Assembly: GCA_036172665.1 (NCBI GenBank)
Contig: JAYKNF010000059.1
Coordinates: 1-64,000 of the forward strand
DNA length: 64,000 nt
Direction of reading: 5' to 3'
DNA from: Prosopocoilus inquinatus
Taxonomy: Eukaryota; Arthropoda; Insecta; Coleoptera; Lucanidae
The notes under the pieces: generated by a model
What the model was told of the DNA's origin: nothing
The model's database searches: none
What the model saw: only the letters and a program-made list of their open reading frames with translations
Program-made: the position numbers and the translations under genes
In this document: one piece after another, positions 12,132 through 25,800 of the stretch
How the letters are laid out: every line of letters begins with the position of its first letter
Position numbering within the stretch: the first letter of the stretch is position 1

Positions 12132-14813
12132 GAAACAACACGCATTAGCGTTGTTCCTGTGATGTATCTAATCGATACTTACTCATCTATCATGTTATTT
12201 GGCGTTTCGATGGACTCCAGTAGCTCTGATGTGAGATACGACGTTTTCGGACGCAGCAGAAGCTGGAAATAGTTTTAAACGAAACAACACGCATTAGCGT
12301 TGTTCCTGTGATGTATCTAATCGATCCTTACTCATCTATCATGTTATTTGACGTTTGGATGGACTCCAGTAACTCTGATGTGAGATACGAAATTATCGGA
12401 CGCAGCAGAAGCTGGAAATAGTTTTAAATGAAACAACACGCATTAGCGTTGTGCCTGTGATGTATCTAATCGATCCTTACTCATCTATCATGTTATTTGA
12501 CGTTTCGATGGACTCTAGTAACTCTGATGTGATATACGAAGTTTTTGGACGCAGCAGAAGCTAGAAATAGTTTTAAACGAAACAACACGTATTAGCGTTG
12601 TTCCTGTGATGTATCTAATCGATCCTTACTCATCTATCATGTTATTTGACGTTTGGATGGACTCCAGTATCTCTGATGTGAGATACGAAATTTTCGGACG
12701 CAGCAGAAGCTGGTAATAGTTTTAAACGAAACAACACGCATTAGCGTTGTTCCTGTGATGTATCTAAACAATCCTTACTTATCTAACATGTTATTTGACG
12801 TTTGGATGGACTCCAGTAAGTCTGATGTGAGATACAAAGTTTTTGGACGCAGCAGGAGCTGGAAATAGTTTTAAACGAAACAACACGTATTAGCGTTGTT
12901 CCTGTGATGTATCTAATCGATCCTTACTCACCTATCATGTTATTTGACGTTTGGATGGGCTCCAGTAACTCTGAAGTGAGATACGAAGTTCTCGGACGCA
13001 GCTGAAGCTGGAAATAGTTTTAAACGAAACAACACGCATTAGCGTTGTTCCTGTGATGTATCTAATCGATACTTACTCATCTATCATGTTATTTGGCGTT
13101 TCGATGGACTCCAGTAACTCTAATATGAGAAACGAAATTTTCGGACGCAGCAGAAGCTGGAAATAGTTTTAAACGAAACAACACGCATTAGCGTTGTTCC
13201 TGTGATGTATCTAATCGATCCTTACTCATCTATCATGTTATTTGACGTTTGGATGGACTCCAGTAAGTCTGATGTGAGATACAAAGTTTTTGGACGCAGC
13301 AGGAGCTAGAAATAGTTTTAAACGAAACAACACGTATTAGCGTTGTTCCTGTGCTGTATCTAATCGATCCTTACTCATCTATCATCTTATTTGGCGTTTC
13401 GATGGACTCCAGTAGCTCTGATGTGAGATACGACGTTTTCGGACGCAGCAGAAGCTGGAAATAGTTTTAAACGAAACAACACGCATTAGCGTTGTTCCTG
13501 TGATGTATCTAATCGATACTTACTCATCTATCATGTTATTTGACGTTTCGATGGACTCCAGTAACTCTAATGTGAGAAACGAAATTTTCGGACGCAGCAG
13601 AAGCTGGAAATAGTTTTAAACGAAACAACACGTATTAGCGTTGTTCCTGGGATGTATCTAATCGATCCTTACTCATCTATCATGTTATTTGACGTTTGGA
13701 TGGACTCCAGTAAGTCTGATGTGAGATACAAAGTTTTTGGACGCAGCAGGAGTTAGAAATAGTTTTAAACGAAACAACACGTATTAGCGTTGTTCCTGTG
13801 CTGTATCTAATCGATCCTTACTCATCTATCATCTTATTTGGTGTTTCGATGGACTCCAGTAGCTCTGATGTGAGATACGACGTTTTCGGACGCAGCAGAA
13901 GCTGGAAATAGTTTTAAACGAAACAACACGTATTAGCGTTGTTCCTGTGCTGTATCTAATCGATCCTTACTTATCTATCATGTTATTTGACGATTCGATG
14001 CACTCCAGTAACTCTGATGTGAGATACGAAGTTTTCGGACGCAGCAGAAGCTGGAAATAGTTTTAAACGAAACAACACGTATTAGCGTTGTTCCTGGGAT
14101 GTATCTAATCGATCCTTACTCATCTATCATGTTATTTGACGTTCGGATGGACTCCAGTAACTCTGATGTGAGATACAAAGTTTTTGGACGCAGCAGTAGC
14201 TGGAAATAGTTTAGAACGAAAAAACACGTATTAGCGTTGTTCCTGTGATGTATCTAATCGATCCTTACTTAGCTACTATGTTATTTGACGTTTCGATGGA
14301 CTCCAGTAACTCTAATGTGAGATACGAAGTTCTCGGACGCAGCTGAAGCTGGAAATAGTTTTAAACGAAACAACACGCATTAGCGTTGTTCCTGTGATGT
14401 ATCTAATCGATCCTTACTCACCTATCATGTTATTTGACGTTTAGATGGGCTCCAGTAACTCTGAAGTGAGATACGAAGTTCTCGGACGCAGCTGAAGCTG
14501 GAAATAGTTTTAAACGAAACAACACGCATTAGCGTTGTTCCTGTGATGTATCTAATCGATACTTACTCATCTATCATGTTATTTGACGTTTCGATGGACT
14601 CCAGTAACTCTAATGTGAGAAACGAAATTTTCGGACGCAGCAGAAGCTGGAAATAGTTTTAAACGAAACAACACGCATTAGCGTTGTTCATGTGATGTAT
14701 CTAATCGATCCTTACTCATCTATCATGTTATTTGACGTTTGGATGGACTCCAGTAACTCTGATGTGAGATACGAAATTATCGGACGCAGCAGAAGCTGGA
14801 AATAGTTTTAAAT
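12132..14813 (+). repeat. 18-mer HOR variant: A B C D E F G H I J K I L M NF F J B
   Basis: Again 2682 bp, but reached by a different route: it follows the 23-mer as far as N and then jumps through an N/F hybrid (14218) to F J B, removing O P Q R B. It has the same length as the other 18-mers despite different content. Private changes include gacgattcgatgcac in L (13920), gtttagatggg in F (14367) and gttcatgtg in B (14665). Confidence 0.88.
14218..14366 (+). repeat. NF hybrid monomer
   Basis: It starts as type N (gaaaaaacac, cttagctac, ctctaatg) and switches between about offsets 100 and 114 to type F/R (agttctcgg, gctgaagc). It deletes O, P, Q, R and B relative to the 23-mer. I found it only once, so it is probably young. 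Confidence 0.8.
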
Positions 14814-17800
14814 GAAACAACACGCATTAGCGTTGTTCCTGTGATGTATCTAATCGATACTTACTCATCTATCATGTTATTTGGCGTTTCGATGGACTCC
14901 AGTAGCTCTGATGTGAGATACGACGTTTTCGGATGCAGCAGAAGCTGGAAATAGTTTTAAACGAAACAACACGCATTAGCGTTGTTCCTGTGATGTATCT
15001 AATCGATCCTTACTCATCTATCATGTTATTTGACGTTTGGATGGACTCCAGTAACTCTGATGTGAGATACGAAATTATCGGACGCAGCAGAAGCTGGAAA
15101 TAGTTTTAAATGAAACAACACGCATTAGCGTTGTGCCTGTGATGTATCTAATCGATCCTTACTCATCTATCATGTTATTTGACGTTTCGATGGACTCTAG
15201 TAACTCTGATGTGATATACGAAGTTTTTGGACGCAGCAGAAGCTAGAAATAGTTTTAAACGAAACAACACGTATTAGCGTTGTTCCTGTGATGTATCTAA
15301 TCGATCCTTACTCATCTATCATGTTATTTGACGTTTGGATGGACTCCAGTATCTCTGATGTGAGATACGAAATTTTCGGACGCAGCAGAAGCTGGTAATA
15401 GTTTTAAACGAAACAACACGCATTAGCGTTGTTCCTGTGATGTATCTAAACAATCCTTACTTATCTAACATGTTATTTGACGTTTGGATGGACTCCAGTA
15501 AGTCTGATGTGAGATACAAAGTTTTTGGACGCAGCAGGAGCTGGAAATAGTTTTAAACGAAACAACACGTATTAGCGTTGTTCCTGTGATGTATCTAATC
15601 GATCCTTACTCACCTATCATGTTATTTGACGTTTGGATGGGCTCCAGTAACTCTGAAGTGAGATACGAAGTTCTCGGACGCAGCTGAAGCTGGAAATAGT
15701 TTTAAACGAAACAACACGCATTAGCGTTGTTCCTGTGATGTATCTAATCGATACTTACTCATCTATCATGTTATTTGGCGTTTCGATGGACTCCAGTAAC
15801 TCTAATATGAGAAACGAAATTTTCGGACGCAGCAGAAGCTGGAAATAGTTTTAAACGAAACAACACGCATTAGCGTTGTTCCTGTGATGTATCTAATCGA
15901 TCCTTACTCATCTATCATGTTATTTGACATTTGGATGGACTCCAGTAAGTCTGATGTGAGATACAAAGTTTTTGGACGCAGCAGGAGCTAGAAATAGTTT
16001 TAAACGAAACAACACGTATTAGCGTTGTTCCTGTGCTGTATCTAATCGATCCTTACTCATCTATCATCTTATTTGGCGTTTCGATGGACTCCAGTAGCTC
16101 TGATGTGAGATACGACGTTTTCGGACGCAGCAGAAGCTGGAAATAGTTTTAAACGAAACAACACGCATTAGCGTTGTTCCTGTGATGTATCTAATCGATA
16201 CTTACTCATCTATCATGTTATTTGACGTTTCGATGGACTCCAGTAACTCTAATGTGAGAAACGAAATTTTCGGACGCAGCAGAAGCTGGAAATAGTTTTA
16301 AACGAAACAACACGTATTAGCGTTGTTCCTGGGATGTATCTAATCGATCCTTACTCATCTATCATGTTATTTGACGTTTGGATGGACTCCAGTAAGTCTG
16401 ATGTGAGATACAAAGTTTTTGGACGCAGCAGGAGTTAGAAATAGTTTTAAACGAAACAACACGTATTAGCGTTGTTCCTGTGCTGTATCTAATCGATCCT
16501 TACTCATCTATCATCTTATTTGGTGTTTCGATGGACTCCAGTAGCTCTGATGTGAGATACGACGTTTTCGGACGCAGCAGAAGCTGGAAATAGTTTTAAA
16601 CGAAACAACACGTATTAGCGTTGTTCCTGTGCTGTATCTAATCGATCCTTACTTATCTATCATGTTATTTGACGTTTCGATGCACTCCAGTAACTCTGAT
16701 GTGAGATACGAAGTTTTCGGACGCAGCAGAAGCTGGAAATAGTTTTAAACGAAACAACACGTATTAGCGTTGTTCCTGGGATGTATCTAATCGATCCTTA
16801 CTCATCTATCATGTTATTTGACGTTCGGATGGACTCCAGTAACTCTGATGTGAGATACAAAGTTTTTGGACGCAGCAGTAGCTGGAAATAGTTTAGAACG
16901 AAAAAACACGTATTAGCGTTGTTCCTGTGATGTATCTAATCGATCCTTACTTAGCTACTATGTTATTTGACGTTTCGATGGACTCCAGTAACTCTAATGT
17001 GAGATACGAAATTTTCGGACGCAGCAGCAGCTGGAAATAGTTTTAATCGAAACAACACATATTAGCGTTGTTCCTGTGATGTACCTAATCGATCCTTACT
17101 CATCTATCATGTTATTTGACGTTTGGACGGACTCCAGTAACTCTGATGAGAGATACGACGTTTTTGGACGCAGCAGGAGCTGGAAATAGTTTTAAACGAA
17201 ACAACACGTATTAGCGTTGTTCCTGTGCTGTATCTAATCAATCCTTACTCATCTATCATGTTATTTGTCGTTTCGATGGACTCCAGTAGCTCTGATGTGA
17301 GATACGACGTTTTCGGACGCAGCAGAAGCTGGAAATAGTTTTAAACGAAACAACACGCATTAGCGTTGTTCCTGTGATGTATCTAATCGATCCTTACTCA
17401 TCTAACATGTTATTTGGCGTTTCGATGGACTCCAGTAACTTTGATGTGAGATACGAAGTTCTCGGACGCAGCTGAAGCTGGAAATAGTTTTAAACGAAAC
17501 AACACGTACTAGCGTTGTTCCTGTGATGTATCTAATCGATCCTTACTCATCTATCATGTTATTTGACGTTTGGATGGGCTCCAGTAACTCTGAAGTGAGA
17601 TACGAAGTTCTCGGACGCAGCTGAAGCTGGAAATAGTTTTAAACGAAACAACACGCATTAGCGTTGTTCCTGTGATGTATCTAATGGATCCTTACTCATC
17701 TATCATGTTATTTGACGTTTGGATGGACTCCAGTAACTCTGATGTGAGATACGAAATTATCGGACGCAGCAGAAGCTGGAAATAGTTTTAAACGAAACAA

Positions 17801-20025
17801 CACGCATTAGCGTTGTTCCTGTGATGTATCTAATCGATCCTTACTCATCTATCATGTTATTTGACGTTTGGATGGACTCCAGTAAGTCTGATGTGAGATA
17901 CAAAGTTTTTGGACGCAGCAGGAGCTGGAAATAGTTTTAAACGAAACAACACGCATTAGCGTTGTTCCTGTGATGTATCTAATCGATACTTACTCATCTA
18001 TCATGTTATTTGACGTTTCGATGGACTCCAGTAACTCTAATGTGAGAAACGAAATTTTCGGACGCAGCAGAAGCTGGAAATAGTTTTAAACGAAACAACA
18101 CGCATTAGCGTTGTTCCTGTGATGTATCTAATCGATCCTTACTCATCTATCATGTTATTTGACGTTTGGATGGACTCCAGTAAGTCTGATGTGAGATACA
18201 AAGTTTTTGGACGCAGCAGGAGCTGGAAATAGTTTTAAACGAAACAACACGTATTAGCGTTGTTCCTGTGCTGTATCTAATCGATCCTTACTTATCTATC
18301 ATGTTATTTGACGTTTGGATGGACTCCAGTAAGTCTGATGTGAGATACAAAGTTTTTGGACGCAGCAGGAGCTGGAAATAGTTTTAAACGAAACAACACG
18401 TATTAGCGTTGTTCCTGTGCTGTATCTAATCGATCCTTACTTATCTATCATGTTATTTGACGTTTCGATGCACTCCAGTAACTCTGATGTGAGATACGAA
18501 GTTTTCGGACGCAGCAGAAGCTGGAAATAGTTTTAAACGAAACAACACGTATTAGCGTTGTTCCTGGGATGTATCTAATCGATCCTTACTCATCTATCAT
18601 GTTATTTGACGTTTGGATGGACTCCAGTAACTCTGATGTGAGATACAAAGTTTTTGGACGCAGCAGTAGCTGGAAATAGTTTAGAACGAAAAAACACGTA
18701 TTAGCGTTGTTCCTGTGATGTATCTAATCGATCCTTACTTAGCTACTATGTTATTTGACGTTTCGATGGACTCCAGTAACTCTAATGTGAGATACGAAAT
18801 TTTCGGACGCAGCAGCAGCTGGAAATAGTTTTAAACGAAACAACACATATTAGCGTTGTTCCTGTGATGTAACTAATCGATCCTTACTCATCTATCATAT
18901 TATTTGACGTTTGGACGGACTCCAGTAACTCTGATGAGAGATACGACGTTTTTGGACGCAGCAGGAGCTGGAAATAGTTTTAAACGAAACAACACGTATT
19001 AGCGTTGTTCCTGTGCTGTATCTAATCAATCCTTACTCATCTATCATGTTATTTGTCGTTTCGATGGACTCCAGTAGCTCTGATGTGAGATACGACGTTT
19101 TCGGACGCAGCAGAAGCTGGAAATAGTTTTAAACGAAACAACACGCATTAGCGTTGTTCCTGTGATGTATCTAATCGATCCTTACTCATCTAACATGTTA
19201 TTTGGCGTTTCGATGGACTCCAGTAACTTTGATGTGAGATACGAAGTTCTCGGACGCAGCTGAAGCTGGAAATTGTTTTAAACGAAACACGTATTAGCGT
19301 TGTTCCTTTGATGTATCTAATCGATCCTTACTCATCTATCATGTTATTTGACGTTTGGATGGGCTCCAGTAACTCTGAAGTGAGATACGAAGTTCTCGGA
19401 CGCAGCTGAAGCTGGAAATAGTTTTAAACGAAACAACACGCATTAGCGTTGTTCCTGTGATGTATCTAATCGATCCTTACTCATCTATCATGTTATTTGA
19501 CGTTTGGATGGACTCCAGTAACTCTGATGTGAGATACGAAATTATCGGACGCAGCAGAAGCTGGAAATAGTTTTAAATGAAACAACACGCATTAGCGTTG
19601 TTCCTGTGATGTATCTAATCGATCCTTACTCACCTATCATGTTATTTGACGTTTGGATGGGCTCCAGTAACTCTGAAGTGAGATACGAAGTTCTCGGACG
19701 CAGCTGAAGCTGGAAATAGTTTTAAACGAAACAACACGCATTAGCGTTGTTCCTGTGATGTATCTAATCGATACTTACTCATCTATCATGTTATTTGACG
19801 TTTCGATGGACTCCAGTAACTCTAATGTGAGAAACGAAATTTTCGGACGCAGCAGAAGCTGGAAATAGTTTTAAACGAAACAACACGCATTAGCGTTGTT
19901 CCTGTGATGTATCTAATCGATCCTTACTCATCTATCATGTTATTTGACGTTTGGATGGACTCCAGTAACTCTGATGTGAGATACGAAATTATCGGACGCA
20001 GCAGAAGCTGGAAATAGTTTTAAAT
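14814..20025 (+). repeat. 35-mer compound HOR with repeated H/J/L section
   Basis: Order: A B C D E F G H I J K I L M N O P Q R B H J H LH L M N O P Q R B F J B. It is 35 x 149 minus 3 bp; the 3 bp are missing from R at 19284 (gaaacacg). The run L M N O P Q R B occurs twice, separated by H J H LH. Private marks gtactagcg (17496), a GGATCC created in B (17686-17691) and the 3-bp deletion at 19284 all reappear at 34777, 34967 and 36714, proving a long-range duplication. Confidence 0.88.
18241..18389 (+). repeat. LH hybrid monomer
   Basis: The 5' part is type L (gtgctg, cttatctatc), then H from offset 77 (tttggatgg, aagtctg, caaagttttt, ggagctgg). It is followed by a complete L, so the hybrid marks a duplication of an L/H neighbourhood. 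A second copy lies at 35671 in the duplicated segment. Confidence 0.8.
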
Positions 20026-22856
20026 GAAACAACACGCATTAGCGTTGTTCCTGTGATGTATCTAATCGATACTTACTCATCTATCATGTTATTTGGCGTT
20101 TCGATGGACTCCAGTAGCTCTGATGTGAGATACGACGTTTTCGGACGCAGCAGAAGCTGGAAATAGTTTTAAACGAAACAACACGCATTAGCGTTGTTCC
20201 TGTGATGTATCTAATCGATCCTTACTCATCTATCATGTTATTTGACGTTTGGATGGACTCCAGTAACTCTGATGTGAGATACGAAATTATCGGACGCAGC
20301 AGAAGCTGGAAATAGTTTTAAATGAAACAACACGCATTAGCGTTGTGCCTGTGATGTATCTAATCGATCCTTACTCATCTATCATGTTATTTGACGTTTC
20401 GATGGACTCTAGTAACTCTGATGTGATATACGAAGTTTTTGGACGCAGCAGGAGCTAGAAATAGTTTTAAACGAAACAACACGTATTAGCGTTGTTCCTG
20501 TGATGTATCTAATCGATCCTTACTCATCTATCATGTTATTTGACGTTTGGATGGACTCCAGTATCTCTGATGTGAGATACGAAATTTTCGGACGCAGCAG
20601 AAGCTGGTAATAGTTTTAAACGAAACAACACGCATTAGCGTTGTTCCTGTGATGTATCTAAACAATCCTTACTTATCTAACATGTTATTTGACGTTTGGA
20701 TGGACTCCAGTAAGTCTGATGTGAGATACAAAGTTTTTGGACGCAGCAGTAGCTGGAAATAGTTTAGAACGAAAAAGCACGTATTAGCGTTGTTCCTGTG
20801 ATGTATCTAATCGATCCTTACTTAGCTACTATGTTATTTGACGTTTCGATGGACTCCAGTAACTCTAATGTGAGATACGAAATTTTCGGACGCAGCAGCA
20901 GCTGGAAATAGTTTTAAACGAAACAACACATATTAGCGTTGTTCCTGTGATGTAACTAATCGATCCTTACTCACCTATCATGTTATTTGACGTTTGGATG
21001 GGCTCCAGTAACTCTGAAGTGAGATACGAAGTTCTCGGACGCAGCTGAAGCTGGAAATAGTTTTAAACGAAACAACACGTATTAGCGTTGTTCCTGTGCT
21101 GTATCTAATCGATCCTTACTCATCTATCATCTTATTTGGCGTTTCGATGGACTCCAGTAGCTCTGATGTGAGAAACGAAATTTTCGGACGCAGCAGAAGC
21201 TGGAAATAGTTTTAAACGAAACAACACGCATTAGCGTTGTTCCTGTGATGTATCTAATCGATCCTTACTCATCTATCATGTTATTTGACGTTTGGATGGA
21301 CTCCAGTAACTCTGATGTGAGATACGAAATTATCGGACGCAGCAGAAGCTGGAAATAGTTTTAAATGAAACAACACGCATTAGCGTTGTTCCTGTGATGT
21401 ATCTAATCGATCCTTACTCACCTATCATGTTATTTGACGTTTGGATGGGCTCCAGTAACTCTGAAGTGAGATACGAAGTTCTCGGACGCAGCTGAAGCTG
21501 GAAATAGTTTTAAACGAAACAACACGCATTAGCGTTGTTCCTGTGATGTATCTAATCGATACTTACTCATCTATCATGTTATTTGACGTTTCGATGGACT
21601 CCAGTAACTCTAATGTGAGAAACGAAATTTTCGGACGCAGCAGAAGCTGGAAATAGTTTTAAAGGAAACAACACGCATTAGCGTTGTTCCTGTGATGTAT
21701 CTAATCGATCCTTACTCATCTATCATGTTATTTGACGTTTGGATGGACTCCAGTAACTCTGATGTGAGATACGAAATTATCGGACGCAGCAGAAGCTGGA
21801 AATAGTTTTAAACAAAACAACACGCATTAGCGTTGTTCCTGTGATGTATCTAATCGATCCTTACTCATCTATCATGTTATTTGACGTTTGGATGGACTCC
21901 AGTAACTCTGATGTGAGATACGAAATTATCGGACGCAGCAGAAGCTGGAAATAGTTTTAAATGAAACAACACGCATTAGCGTTGTTCCTGTGATGTATCT
22001 AATCGATCCTTACTCATCTAACATGTTATTTGGCGTTTCGATGGACTCCAGTAACTTTGATGTGAGATACGAAGTTCTCGGACGCAGCTGAAGCTGGAAA
22101 TTGTTTTAAACGAAACAACACGTATTAGCGTTGTTCCTGTGATGTATCTAATCGATCCTTACTCATCTATCATGTTATTTGACGTTTGGATGGGCTCCAG
22201 TAACTCTGAAGTGAGATACGAAGTTCTCGGACGCAGCTGAAGCTGGAAATAGTTTTAAACGAAACAACACGCATTAGCGTTGTTCCTGTGATGTATCTAA
22301 TCGATCCTTACTCATCTATCATGTTATTTGACGTTTGGATGGACTCCAGTAACTCTGATGTGAGATACGAAATTATCGGACGCAGCAGAAGCTGGAAATA
22401 GTTTTAAATGAAACAACACGCATTAGCGTTGTTCCTGTGATGTATCTAATCGATCCTTACTCACCTATCATGTTATTTGACGTTTGGATGGGCTCCAGTA
22501 ACTCTGAAGTGAGATACGAAGTTCTCGGACGCAGCTGAAGCTGGAAATAGTTTTAAACGAAACAACACGCATTAGCGTTGTTCCTGTGATGTATCTAATC
22601 GATACTTACTCATCTATCATGTTATTTGACGTTTCGATGGACTCCAGTAACTCTAATGTGAGAAACGAAATTTTCGGACGCAGCAGAAGCTGGAAATAGT
22701 TTTAAACGAAACAACACGCATTAGCGTTGTTCCTGTGATGTATCTAATCGATCCTTACTCATCTATCATGTTATTTGACGTTTGGATGGACTCCAGTAAC
22801 TCTGATGTGAGATACGAAATTATCGGACGCAGCAGAAGCTGGAAATAGTTTTAAAT
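20026..22856 (+). repeat. 19-mer HOR variant: A B C D E' N OF IJ B F J B B Q R B F J B
   Basis: 19 x 149 bp exactly. After OF it passes through an I/J hybrid (21069-21217: gtgctg, catctta, agctctg, then gagaaacgaaatttt) into B F J B, followed by a second B whose start reads caaaacaac (21814), then Q R. The B at 21665 begins ggaaac. The counterpart is 37456-40285, which carries the same IJ hybrid at 38648 but an extra H before it and BM and NB fusions where this copy has B B. Confidence 0.86.
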
Positions 22857-25800
22857 GAAACAACACGCATTAGCGTTGTTCCTGTGATGTATCTAATCGA
22901 TACTTACTCATCTATCATGTTATTTGGCGTTTCGATGGACTCCAGTAGCTCTGATGTGAGATACGACGTTTTCGGACGCAGCAGAAGCTGGAAATAGTTT
23001 TAAACGAAACAACACGCATTAGCGTTGTTCCTGTGATGTATCTAATCGATCCTTACTCATCTATCATGTTATTTGACGTTTGGATGGACTCCAGTAACTC
23101 TGATGTGAGATACGAAATTATCGGACGCAGCAGAAGCTGGAAATAGTTTTAAATGAAACAACACGCATTAGCGTTGTGCCTGTGATGTATCTAATCGATC
23201 CTTACTCATCTATCATGTTATTTGACGTTTCGATGGACTCTAGTAACTCTGATGTGATATACGAAGTTTTTGGACGCAGCAGGAGCTAGAAATAGTTTTA
23301 AACGAAACAACACGTATTAGCGTTGTTCCTGTGATGTATCTAATCGATCCTTACTCATCTATCATGTTATTTGACGTTTGGATGGACTCCAGTAACTCTG
23401 ATGTGAGATACGAAATTATCGGACGCAGCAGAAGCTGGAAATAGTTTTAAATGAAACAACACGCATTAGCGTTGTGCCTGTGATGTATCTAATCGATCCT
23501 TACTCATCTATCATGTTATTTGACGTTTCGATGGACTCTAGTAACTCTGATGTGATATACGAAGTTTTTGGACGCAGCAGGAGCTAGAAATAGTTTTAAA
23601 CGAAACAACACGTATTAGCGTTGTTCCTGTGATGTATCTAATCGATCCTTACTCATCTATCATGTTATTTGACGTTTGGATGGACTCCAGTATCTCTGAT
23701 GTGAGATACGAAATTTTCGGACGCAGCAGAAGCTGGTAATAGTTTTAAACGAAACAACACGCATTAGCGTTGTTCCTGTGATGTATCTAAACAATCCTTA
23801 CTTATCTAACATGTTATTTGACGTTTGGATGGACTCCAGTAAGTCTGATGTGAGATACAAAGTTTTTGGACGCAGCAGTAGCTGGAAATAGTTTAGAACG
23901 AAAAAGCACGTATTAGCGTTGTTCCTGTGATGTATCTAATCGATACTTACTTAGCTACTATGTTATTTGACGTTTCGATGGACTCCAGTAACTCTAATGT
24001 GAGATACGAAATTTTCGGACGCAGCAGCAGCTGGAAATAGTTTTAAACGAAACAACACATATTAGCGTTGTTCCTGTGATGTACCTAATCGATCCTTACT
24101 CATCTATCATGTTATTTGACGTTTGGACGGACTCCAGTAACTCTGATGAGAGATACGACGTTTTTGGACGCAGCAGGAGCTGGAAATAGTTTTAAACGAA
24201 ACAACACGTATTAGCGTTGTTCCTGTGCTGTATCTAATCAATCCTTACTCATCTATCATGTTATTTGTCGTTTCGATGGACTCCAGTAGCTCTGATGTGA
24301 GATACGACGTTTTCGGACGCAGCAGAAGCTGGAAATAGTTTTAAACGAAACAACACGCATTAGCGTTGTTCCTGTGATGTATCTAATCGATCCTTACTCA
24401 TCTAACATGTTATTTGGCGTTTCGATGGACTCCAGTAACTTTGATGTGAGATACGAAGTTCTCGGACGCAGCTGAAGCTGGAAATTGTTTTAAACGAAAC
24501 AACACGTATTAGCGTTGTTCCTGTGATGTATCTAATCGATCCTTACTCATCTATCATGTTATTTGACGTTTGGATGGGCTCCAGTAACTCTGAAGTGAGA
24601 TACGAAGTTCTCGGACGCAGCTGAAGCTGGAAATAGTTTTAAACGAAACAACACGTATTAGCGTTGTTCCTGTGCTGTATCTAATCAATCCTTACTCATC
24701 TATCATGTTATTTGGCGTTTCGATGGACTCCAGTAGCTTTGATGTGAGATACGACGTTTTCGGACGCAGCAGAAGCTGGAAATAGTTTTAAACGAAACAA
24801 CACGCATTAGCGTTGTTCCTGTGATGTATCTAATCGATCCTTACTCATCTATCATGTTATTTGACGTTTGGATGGACTCCAGTAACTCTGATGTGAGATA
24901 CGAAATTATCGGACGCAGCAGAAGCTGGAAATAGTTTTAAATGAAACAACACGCATTAGCGTTGTGCCTGTGATGTATCTAATCGATCCTTACTCATCTA
25001 TCATGTTATTTGACGTTTCGATGGACTCTAGTAACTCTGATGTGATATACGAAGTTTTTGGACGCAGCAGGAGCTAGAAATAGTTTTAAACGAAACAACA
25101 CGTATTAGCGTTGTTCCTGTGATGTATCTAATCGATCCTTACTCATCTATCATGTTATTTGACGTTTGGATGGACTCCAGTATCTCTGATGTGAGATACG
25201 AAATTTTCGGACGCAGCAGAAGCTGGTAATAGTTTTAAACGAAACAACACGCATTAGCGTTGTTCCTGTGATGTATCTAAACAATCCTTACTTATCTAAC
25301 ATGTTATTTGACGTTTGGATGGACTCCAGTAAGTCTGATGTGAGATACAAAGTTTTTGGACGCAGCAGTAGCTGGAAATAGTTTAGAACGAAAAAGCACG
25401 TATTAGCGTTGTTCCTGTGATGTATCTAATCGATCCTTACTTAGCTACTATGTTATTTGACGTTTCGATGGACTCCAGTAACTCTAATGTGAGATACGAA
25501 ATTTTCGGACGCAGCAGCAGCTGGAAATAGTTTTAAACGAAACAACACATATTAGCGTTGTTCCTGTGATGTAACTAATCGATCCTTACTCACCTATCAT
25601 GTTATTTGACGTTTGGATGGGCTCCAGTAACTCTGAAGTGAGATACGAAGTTCTCGGACGCAGCTGAAGCTGGAAATAGTTTTAAACGAAACAACACGCA
25701 TTAGCGTTGTTCCTGTGATATATCTAATCGATCCTTACTCATCTATCATGTTATTTGACGTTTGGATGGACTCCAGTAAGTCTGATGTGAGATACAAAGT

